NCBI RefSeq assembly: GCF_030813695.1
Contig: NZ_JAUSVA010000002.1
Span: 8,951,501 to 9,015,500 of the forward strand
Origin: Kitasatospora herbaricolor
GTDB lineage: Bacteria > Actinomycetota > Actinomycetes > Streptomycetales > Streptomycetaceae
Direction: 5' to 3'
Length of the DNA: 64,000 nt
Positions 57,250-64,000 of the stretch are shown here, piece after piece. Both the position numbers and the translations under genes were made by a program. Below the pieces are notes generated by a model. The model did no database searches. It had not been told where the DNA came from and saw nothing but the letters and a program-made list of their open reading frames with translations. Each line of letters begins with the position of its first letter. Positions within the stretch are counted from its first letter, which is position 1.

Positions 57250-60200
57250 ATGGCCCACTCGTCGATCCAGGTCTCGCCCGGCGTCGCGACGTTCTTCCAC
57301 ATCCTCACCGGAATGCCGTGGCCGGAGTCCGACGAAGGCCTGCTGCGTGACGTCCGGGACGACTACGCCGCGCTCGCCGAGGATCTGCCGAAGCTGCGGG
57401 GGTACGTCGTCGACCTGGTGGCGAGGTGCCGGAGCCAGTTCGAGGGCGAGGCCGCCGAGGGGTTCGCCCGCGAGATGGGGCGGTTCGTCGGCGACGACGG
57501 GACCGACTACCTCGCCACGGCGGGGCAGCTCGCCGGTGAGCTGGGGGAGTTCGCGGGCAAGGTCGCGAACACCGTCGAGTACACCAAGTGGATGATCATC
57601 GGTCAGATCGTCCAGCTGCTGGTCGAGATAGCGCTGGCGATCGCCTTCTTCCCGTTCACCTTCGGGGCTTCGATGGCCGCGGCCGAGGGCCTGAAGCAGG
57701 TCGTGAAGACGATCATCATCAACCTGCTGAAGAAGCTCGTCCAGGTGATCGTGACGCACACCCTCTTCGGCGTGGTGGGCGGCCTGGTCATGGACGCGAT
57801 CCTCCAGGGGATCCAGTTCGGCCAGGGCAACCGGCACGAGTGGGACAAGGACCTCACCAAGCAGGCCGCGATCATGGGCGCGATCAGCGGAGCCGTCGCC
57901 GGTCCGCTGCACCTGCTGGGCATGGGGCTCGGCAAGCTGCTGGGCGCGGGCCTCGCCAAGATCTTCGTGACCAAGGAACTGGGCAACCTGGTGAAGGAGC
58001 TCGGGGCCGGCGCCGCCGGGGGTGCCGCGGGCGGCGCGGCCAAGGGCCTGGGCAAGGAGGCCGGGCGGCTGGTCGCCAACGAGGCGGCCTCCGAGTTCGC
58101 CAAGAACATCAGCAAGCTGCTCAAGGAGAACTCCCGGTATCTCGGGAAGGGCTTCGGCGCCGGCGGCAAGGTCGGCGCCGCGGCCGGGGCGCGGTTCGCG
58201 GAGAACCTCGGGAAGGTCTTCGAGAAGGGGCTCGGCAAGGAGCTCGGCACCAGGACGGCCCGGGAACTCGGGGAGAGGTTCGGCAAGACCTTCGCGGAGA
58301 ACGGCGCCAAGTCGGCCGCAGGTCGGACGGCCCTCGGCACCGCCCTGCGCGAGATCGCCGAGGGCGGCAGCCACGCCCCGTCGGCGGGTCTGCGGGCGCT
58401 GGCCGAGAAGCTGCCCGAACTCGCCGGCCGGGTCGACCGGATGAACACCATGTTCGTCCTCGGGCACGTCCTCGGCGAGCAGATCAAGATGGGGACCAAC
58501 CAGTACCTCACCGAGGGCTTCTTCAACCAGATCTACTACGGTGAGTGGTCGGCCAGCGGGATGAGCTTCCTCGGCGGCTTCATGATGGGCGGCGCCCGCC
58601 ACATGATCATGGGGCTGGCCTCGCCGCTGACCACGAAGTACGTGGACTTCGTCCGGGGGCTCGACAGCTCCCAGATCAACCCCGCGAACGGCAAGTACTA
58701 CGGCGCGATGCACCCGCTGACCCTGCTGTCGGCGATCAGCAACGTGGCGGGGCACCCCGCGCCCTTTCCGGTGCCCCGGCCCGGGGGCCACGACCAGGTC
58801 CCGGGCGGCTCCCTGCACCTCCACGGCGACGACGCCGCCGGCTCCACCACATCGCTCGGCGCGCCGCCCTCCGGCCACCGGACCGAGGGCGGCTCGGACG
58901 CGTCCGGGTCGGACCGCGGCGCCGGCTCCGGCAGCGGAGCGGCGAAGCCGCAGGCCCCCGAACCGGGCGTCGTGACGGAGTCCGGCGGCGACAAGTCCGC
59001 CGCCGGCCCCAAGGACACCACGGGCAGCGCGAGGATCCCCGAGCCGGCACCCCGGCGCAGCACCGAGTCCTCGGGCGGTGGTGACGGCGGTGGCGCCGCC
59101 GGAAGCGAGGCGCGGAAGAACGCGGGCGACGGCGCCAGGAGCACCGGCGGTTCCACCGCGACGTCCGCCGCGCCCGGGGCGTCCGCTGCCGGCGGCGGCC
59201 CCGGCGGCGGCCAGCGGCCGCACCCGGAATCCACCGTCAAGCCTGACCCGGACGCCGCACGCAACGCCGCACGCAACGCCGCGCAGAACGCCGGGCACGA
59301 CTCCGCGCAGAACGCCGCGCCGAAGCCCGGCCCCGGCCCGAACCCCGACCCGGGGCCGGGTCCGAACCCGGGCCACCCGCCCAAGGACGGTGGCGGCGGC
59401 GGTGGCACACCGCCGCGGACCGAGGGCGGCCCGACCGGCCCCAAGGACCCGGGCTCGAACGGGCCGGACCCCAGGCCTGAGCCGAAGCCCGGCCCGAAGG
59501 CGCCGAACCCTGAGCCCCAGCCGAAGCCGGAGTCGAAGCCCGAGCCGACCCCGCCCAACAAGGACGCCCAGGCCGGCCAGGCCGCCCAGGGCAATCTCCG
59601 GAACGCCGTCGAGGAGGTCCTGTCGCCGGCCCAGGCGTTCCTGAGGCGGCAGGAGCAGCTGCGGGCGGCCGGTGCTCCGACGGCGGACACGCCCGGCCCG
59701 GTGAGGACCGGGGGTGAGGGGGACGGCCCGAAGGGGTCGCGGATCGTCACGTTCGACGAGGTCCGGGGTAGGGGTGAGGGGGACGGGGCCGGGGACGGGC
59801 CGTTCCCGGGTGACGGTGTGGTGCTGGGTGGTGGGTCGGGTCCGCGTTCGGAGGGGGCGGAGGCGTTCCTGGATCGTCAGGAGACGTTGCGGGAGGGTGG
59901 CCGTTCGGCGGGGGACGAGGAGAAGCCGTTCGTGCCCTTCGCGGGTGACGGTGCCGCCCTGGGTGGTGGGTCCGGTCCGCGTTCGGAGGGGGCGCAGGCG
60001 TTCCTGGACCGCCGGAGGAACGTACGGGAGAGCGGTGGCCCGACGGCGGACACGCCCGGCCCGGCGAGGTCCGGGGGTGAGGGGGACGGCCCGAAGGGGT
60101 CGCGGATCGTCACGTTCGACGAGGTCCGGGGTAGGGGTGAGGGGGACGGGGCCGGGGACGGGCCGTTCCCGGGTGACGGTGTGGTGCTGGGTGGTGGGTC

Positions 60201-63200
60201 GGGTCCGCGTTCGGAGGGGGCGGAGGCGTTCCTGGATCGTCAGGAGACGTTGCGGGAGGGTGGCCGTTCGGCGGGGGACGAGGAGAAGCCGTTCGTGCCC
60301 TTCGCGGGTGACGGTGCCGCCCTGGGTGGTGGGTCCGGTCCGCGTTCGGAGGGGGCGCAGGCGTTCCTGGACCGCCGGAGGAACGTACGGGAGAGCGGTG
60401 GCCCGACGGCGGACACGCCCGGCCCGGCGAAGACCGGAGGCGCGGAGAACGGCCCGAAGAGGCCGCGGATCGTGACCTTCGACGAGGTCAGGCGCAAGGC
60501 CGAGGAGGAGGCAGCCGAGGCCGGGTCCGACGGATCCCCGCGGAGCGGCGGCGACGGCTCCGGCAGCGGTGCCGGCGGGACGAAGTCCCGCGACCGGTCC
60601 ACGGGCAGCGAGACGCGGGTGGAGCCGGCGCCGACGGGCGACAGGCCGGCCGCCGACAAGCCCGCGACCGACGCGCCGGCCGCCGACAAGCCGGCCCCGA
60701 AACCGGAGTCCTTCCCCGGCGAGGGGTACCGCCTGACGGACGGTGACGCCGAGATCCGGCGGAAGGCCGGTGAGGCCGCGCAGGACACCCGGGCGAACAA
60801 GCACCCGGCGGCGGAGCAGGGGCCCGTCCTTCCGTCCGGGGGCGAGCGCCTGGGCGGAACGGACGGCACGCGGCCCGGCGGCACGCCCGACGCGGCCGCC
60901 CGGGACCGGCGGCACACGGCCACCGAGCAGCGGCGGAACGACTACGAGGCGTCCCCCGAGGGCCGCGAGCACGCCGAGAAGCTGGCCCAGGACGCGCGGG
61001 AGGCCGCGGCCGCGAAGGCCGAGCAGCAGGCGGACGCCGAGGCACGGAGGGCCGCGCAGGCCGAGGCCCGATGGGAGGCCCTCCAGGAGCGGACCCGCGC
61101 CGCGGCCGAGGAAGCGGCCCGCACGGATCAGCGGGAGGCCGCCCGGCAGGCCGCGCAGGAACAGGCCTGGAAGCTGCTGCTGCAGGACCTCAGGGACAAG
61201 TCGGGTGGCGACTCGGGCCGGTCGGAGCATCTGACGCTGCGTGACGCGCAGGCGCGGATCGCCCGGCGTGCCGAGGAGTTCGCGGCCCAGGGTGACGGGG
61301 ACGGCCGGGGTTCCGGCAGTCGTGGCTCCCGGACGCCCGCCGACGCGGCGGCGGCCCGGGCCTGGCACGAGCTGGCGGCTGAACTGGGCGTCCGCGTCGA
61401 GTCTTTGGAGGCCCGCGGCCTGATGCCGCGATTCCCCGCTCCGGTGGCCTCGCCAGGCCTGGACCGCGGGGTCCACGGCGATCCGCTCGGGACCGGCCGC
61501 GGGCCAGGGGCGGCCCACCAGCCGGGCCGGGACTCCCGCTCCACGCCCCTGCACCTCACGCCCCCGCACGCCGAAGCCTCCCGCCCTGAGCCTGAGACCC
61601 CGGACACCAGGTGGACGGCGCCACAGGCTCCGCCGAACCCACTGCTGCCGCTGCCTCCTCGGATGCGGCAGGACTCGGACGCCGAGTCCGAGGACGACAC
61701 CTGGGACGACGACCCGGGCACGCCGGAGCAGCAGCCCGCGCACCCGGCCCCGGCCGTGCAGAGCGCCGCGCCGCCGGTACTGCCGTCGCCGGTACCCGCT
61801 CCGGCGCTCGACCAGCCGGCCACCGCCGTGCGGCCCCCGTCGCCGGCGCCGTCCGCTGCCGAGGCGTCGGCTCCCGAGCCGTCCGCTTCCGAGGCGTCGG
61901 CTCCCGAGCCGTCCGCTTCCGAGGCGTCGGCTCCCGAGCCGTCCGCTTCCGAACCGTCCGCTCCCGAGCTCACACCGCTTCAACTGTTGCCACTGCCACC
62001 GCTCCTGGACGAGCCACCGATCGAGGGGGCGTTCACGGCCGACCGGCTGTGGCGCGCGGGGGACCACCTGCCTGCGTTCATCCTGTACCAGGGCCACGAG
62101 GCGATGGTGTGGGACTACGACCTGGCCGAGGTGACCGACGACGCTCAACTGGACCGGATGGCGGCGGTCTACGAGCGGGCGGCCGAGCAGGTGGGTCGGC
62201 GGTTGCGGCGGATCGTCGAGCGCGCCCGGGAGGAGAAGGACACCGACGGAGCCGGGCGGGACGCCGCCGAAACGCTGCTGGCCACGTACGAGCTGCTCAG
62301 TGACGACGGTTGGACGCCCGCCTACATCAGCGAGTTCCTCCGGCTGCAGATGCTGTTCCGTGCCAGTGACGTCCCCGCCCGGTTCCCGCACGAGCTGTCG
62401 GCCCGGCCCGTCGGAGTGGTGAACGGCCTCGTCGATCCCGGCGCACCGCTGCCGCCCGCGCCCGCGTCCCCGGCGGATCCGGGGAGGTCGCTGAGGGGTT
62501 CGGACGGTGCCTCGATGCGGTTCTACACCTGGCTCGACCAGAAGGCGGGCGGGAACAGGCAGCACCTCTACGCCTGGGGCGAGGCGCAGTCGGCCACCTC
62601 GTCCTCACCGGAATCCTTGCAGGCGAAGGTCCTGTTCGCGCACTTCCGCAATCCGGGCAGGCAGCACCTGGACGATGCGTACTTCTGGCTGAACGGCTTG
62701 GACCGCCGGCTGCGGGAGACCCCGGGGTTCCGGACGGAGATCGGCGGGGAGGAGGTCCTCGGCCTCAGCTACGACCCCGTCCTTCTGCGGAGCCTGGCCG
62801 CCCAACACGTCTTCACCTACGAGATGCTGCGGACCGTCCGGATGCCCCGGGTCGACCGGCAGGCGGGGACGGTCCGGCTGATCCGGCTGGAGCAGCGCAC
62901 GATCGAGGCCCTGGCGGAGCAGTACGAGCCCGGCCCGACGAGGAGGAACCACCGGCCGGTGGAGATCCGGCGCGGTCCCGCCGAGTCCTTCAGCCTGTTG
63001 ACCCCGTACAAGGATCCTGAAGGCGGCACCTTCTGGCTCACCATGCAGACCCTCCCGATCCACCGCGTGTTCGGCACCCACCTCCAGATCAGGATGGACG
63101 GCCCGAAGGAGCACTCGCTCTACCTCGGTGAGGACGAGTTCCTCGCCATGGCCGCCGGCTTCCCCGTGGAGTGCTGGGGCGAGGACCAGCCACCGCTCAC

Positions 63201-64000
63201 CGCGGAGGAACGGGAGCAGAACGACAACGCGCCCGCCGGGCAGCCGCCGATGCCCGTCACGGTCGGCGGGCCGACCGCCGACACCGGGGAAGCCGTGCCG
63301 GCCGGAGAGCCCTGGACGGAGGCGCAGACGGCGCGTTCCACCCTGGTGGCCGCGGAGGCCTCCCAGGCCTCCCCGGCGACGGTCGCGCCCCCGCCCGGGA
63401 CCGGTCCGGCACTGCTGCCGCCGCAGGCCTGGGCCGCCGTGCGGCGCTTCGCCCGGCCGGCACGGATGTCCACCACCCGCTTCGACCCGCTGGTGGAGGG
63501 CCAGCCGGGGAGCGGTGCGATCGCCGGACCCTCACTGCCCGCGCAGTACGCCGCCAGGGCGCCGGGCGGCGAGCGGCCGCTCGGGGACCTCCGGGGCGCG
63601 ATGACCCGGATCGACTACGACGTGCGGCATTTCGAGGCTCGGCCGGGCCGGTGGGTCCGGGAGTTCACCCTGCGGCTGGACCTCAAGGCGCAGGACGGCA
63701 CGAGCACCTCCCCGGAGCAGGTCGACCGGCTCTGGGACGAGGCGCTGTCCGCCGTCGACCAGCACGTCAACGGCCGGTTCACGCTGTCCGACGGGGCCCA
63801 GTTCCACCTGAGGATCGAGCGGGCCGACGGCCTGACGGACGCCCACCGGACGGTCAGGGTGGCCCCCGGCGCCGGCCGGAGCGACCAACTGCTCTGGTAC
63901 GCGCGGAGCACCCGCGGCGTCCTGGTGCACGAACTGATGCACTTCCTCGGCCTGCCGGACGAGTACGCGGACAGCTCCACGGCCCTCCGGCGGACCGAGC
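57250..64000 (+). CDS. Giant T7SS polymorphic-toxin-like protein, open at the right edge
   Basis: At least 2250 residues with no stop before the window ends. ATG 57250 has GGAGG 9 nt upstream. Residues 1-190 match the WXG100/CpnT-like N terminus (MPWPESDEGLLRDV, FVGDDGTDYLATAGQLAGELGEF, EYTKWMIIGQIVQLLVEIALAIAFFPF). Gly/Ala-rich hydrophobic helices follow to about 480. Then comes Pro/Gly-rich low complexity, two 121-residue tandem repeats (about 811-1052), a charged coiled coil (about 1217-1317) and an EASAPEPSAS triplet (1538-1567). A structured region (about 1600-2000) has a possible ART-like stretch near 1876-1970. A zinc-protease motif HELMHFLGLPDEY starts at His2227. No Sec signal. It is the likely cargo of the adjacent secretion genes; target and immunity partner lie outside the window. 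Confidence 0.88.
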   Translation, partial: MAHSSIQVSPGVATFFHILTGMPWPESDEGLLRDVRDDYAALAEDLPKLRGYVVDLVARCRSQFEGEAAEGFAREMGRFVGDDGTDYLATAGQLAGELGEFAGKVANTVEYTKWMIIGQIVQLLVEIALAIAFFPFTFGASMAAAEGLKQVVKTIIINLLKKLVQVIVTHTLFGVVGGLVMDAILQGIQFGQGNRHEWDKDLTKQAAIMGAISGAVAGPLHLLGMGLGKLLGAGLAKIFVTKELGNLVKELGAGAAGGAAGGAAKGLGKEAGRLVANEAASEFAKNISKLLKENSRYLGKGFGAGGKVGAAAGARFAENLGKVFEKGLGKELGTRTARELGERFGKTFAENGAKSAAGRTALGTALREIAEGGSHAPSAGLRALAEKLPELAGRVDRMNTMFVLGHVLGEQIKMGTNQYLTEGFFNQIYYGEWSASGMSFLGGFMMGGARHMIMGLASPLTTKYVDFVRGLDSSQINPANGKYYGAMHPLTLLSAISNVAGHPAPFPVPRPGGHDQVPGGSLHLHGDDAAGSTTSLGAPPSGHRTEGGSDASGSDRGAGSGSGAAKPQAPEPGVVTESGGDKSAAGPKDTTGSARIPEPAPRRSTESSGGGDGGGAAGSEARKNAGDGARSTGGSTATSAAPGASAAGGGPGGGQRPHPESTVKPDPDAARNAARNAAQNAGHDSAQNAAPKPGPGPNPDPGPGPNPGHPPKDGGGGGGTPPRTEGGPTGPKDPGSNGPDPRPEPKPGPKAPNPEPQPKPESKPEPTPPNKDAQAGQAAQGNLRNAVEEVLSPAQAFLRRQEQLRAAGAPTADTPGPVRTGGEGDGPKGSRIVTFDEVRGRGEGDGAGDGPFPGDGVVLGGGSGPRSEGAEAFLDRQETLREGGRSAGDEEKPFVPFAGDGAALGGGSGPRSEGAQAFLDRRRNVRESGGPTADTPGPARSGGEGDGPKGSRIVTFDEVRGRGEGDGAGDGPFPGDGVVLGGGSGPRSEGAEAFLDRQETLREGGRSAGDEEKPFVPFAGDGAALGGGSGPRSEGAQAFLDRRRNVRESGGPTADTPGPAKTGGAENGPKRPRIVTFDEVRRKAEEEAAEAGSDGSPRSGGDGSGSGAGGTKSRDRSTGSETRVEPAPTGDRPAADKPATDAPAADKPAPKPESFPGEGYRLTDGDAEIRRKAGEAAQDTRANKHPAAEQGPVLPSGGERLGGTDGTRPGGTPDAAARDRRHTATEQRRNDYEASPEGREHAEKLAQDAREAAAAKAEQQADAEARRAAQAEARWEALQERTRAAAEEAARTDQREAARQAAQEQAWKLLLQDLRDKSGGDSGRSEHLTLRDAQARIARRAEEFAAQGDGDGRGSGSRGSRTPADAAAARAWHELAAELGVRVESLEARGLMPRFPAPVASPGLDRGVHGDPLGTGRGPGAAHQPGRDSRSTPLHLTPPHAEASRPEPETPDTRWTAPQAPPNPLLPLPPRMRQDSDAESEDDTWDDDPGTPEQQPAHPAPAVQSAAPPVLPSPVPAPALDQPATAVRPPSPAPSAAEASAPEPSASEASAPEPSASEASAPEPSASEPSAPELTPLQLLPLPPLLDEPPIEGAFTADRLWRAGDHLPAFILYQGHEAMVWDYDLAEVTDDAQLDRMAAVYERAAEQVGRRLRRIVERAREEKDTDGAGRDAAETLLATYELLSDDGWTPAYISEFLRLQMLFRASDVPARFPHELSARPVGVVNGLVDPGAPLPPAPASPADPGRSLRGSDGASMRFYTWLDQKAGGNRQHLYAWGEAQSATSSSPESLQAKVLFAHFRNPGRQHLDDAYFWLNGLDRRLRETPGFRTEIGGEEVLGLSYDPVLLRSLAAQHVFTYEMLRTVRMPRVDRQAGTVRLIRLEQRTIEALAEQYEPGPTRRNHRPVEIRRGPAESFSLLTPYKDPEGGTFWLTMQTLPIHRVFGTHLQIRMDGPKEHSLYLGEDEFLAMAAGFPVECWGEDQPPLTAEEREQNDNAPAGQPPMPVTVGGPTADTGEAVPAGEPWTEAQTARSTLVAAEASQASPATVAPPPGTGPALLPPQAWAAVRRFARPARMSTTRFDPLVEGQPGSGAIAGPSLPAQYAARAPGGERPLGDLRGAMTRIDYDVRHFEARPGRWVREFTLRLDLKAQDGTSTSPEQVDRLWDEALSAVDQHVNGRFTLSDGAQFHLRIERADGLTDAHRTVRVAPGAGRSDQLLWYARSTRGVLVHELMHFLGLPDEYADSSTALRRTE
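59679..60404 (+). repeat. 363-bp tandem repeat in the toxin gene
   Basis: Unit 1 is 59679-60041 and unit 2 60042-60404, nearly identical, followed by a degenerate third start to about 60490. The period is 121 codons, so the frame is kept. Each unit contains two half-repeats with GGGSGPRSEGA-AFLDR. Confidence 0.93.
61861..61950 (+). repeat. 30-bp triplicate repeat in the toxin gene
   Basis: Three perfect copies of a 30-bp unit encode EASAPEPSAS three times, a Pro/Ser/Glu spacer before the structured C-terminal part. Confidence 0.95.

Noticed and set aside
61861..61950. CRISPR-like 30-bp repeats
   Set aside because: The copies are contiguous, in frame and encode a Pro/Ser spacer.
57091..62565. 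Long open frame on the minus strand, 1824 codons
   Set aside because: It is antisense to the giant plus-strand gene; its composition (Arg/Gly/Leu/Val runs) comes from GC-rich third positions and it shows no domains. The plus frame has clear motifs throughout.

Overview
The window is very high-GC DNA with strongly G/C-ending codons, ATGA overlaps between genes, apparently leaderless promoters and rare TTA codons. Its gene families (AfsR-type regulator, MbtH protein, NRPS, Streptomyces-type type VII secretion genes) also point to a streptomycete, that is Streptomyces, Kitasatospora or a close relative. No rRNA, tRNA, CRISPR array or transposase was seen. Gene calls rest on reading frames, motifs and spacing; no database search was run.

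Region 1 (1-24.5 kb) is the 3' part of a nonribosomal peptide cluster. An NRPS entering from upstream ends with A-PCP-C. It is followed by a tightly coupled cassette of A-PCP didomain, thioesterase and cytochrome P450, then an MbtH-like protein and a TauD/SyrP-like Fe(II)/2-oxoglutarate dioxygenase. Next comes a 4449-residue NRPS with four C-A-PCP modules and a terminal thioesterase. It is coupled to an exporter, a GNAT acetyltransferase and a dimethylargininase/amidinotransferase-fold enzyme. A hairpin closes the run. The large NRPS is a patchwork of near-identical DNA blocks, a record of recent recombination between modules. Two A domains have acidic pocket residues, which together with the guanidino-enzyme homologue suggests basic (arginine-like) residues in the peptide.

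Region 2 (24.1-31.9 kb) holds a small secreted peptide gene, an AfsR-like regulator with a TTA codon at position 8 (bldA control), a nucleotidyltransferase-like gene, a glyoxalase-fold protein, a HAD phosphatase and a secreted NlpC/P60 hydrolase. The hydrolase also has a TTA codon at position 8 and carries two almost identical C-terminal repeats.

Region 3 (31.9-42.4 kb) is mostly housekeeping and regulatory: an AraC regulator with a tiny downstream gene and a divergent exporter, a pnuC-nadR NAD-salvage operon behind a 25-bp palindrome, a Clp-N/HTH repressor with two perfect operators over its own promoter, an NmrA-like pseudogene, an ArsR-like regulator/exporter pair, a HAD protein, a methyltransferase and a PaaI-type thioesterase.

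Region 4 (42.6-64 kb) is a type VII secretion locus: EccC on the minus strand with a large ADP-ribosyltransferase-like protein; EccD and EccB on the plus strand; then a run of small helical WXG100-like proteins, a Gly-rich putative substrate and a YbaB-like protein. Last is a giant polymorphic-toxin-like protein that is still open at the window edge. It has a WXG100/CpnT-like N terminus, hydrophobic segments, tandem repeats and an HELMH zinc-protease motif, and is the most likely cargo of the secretion machine. EccE and a mycosin protease were not found here.
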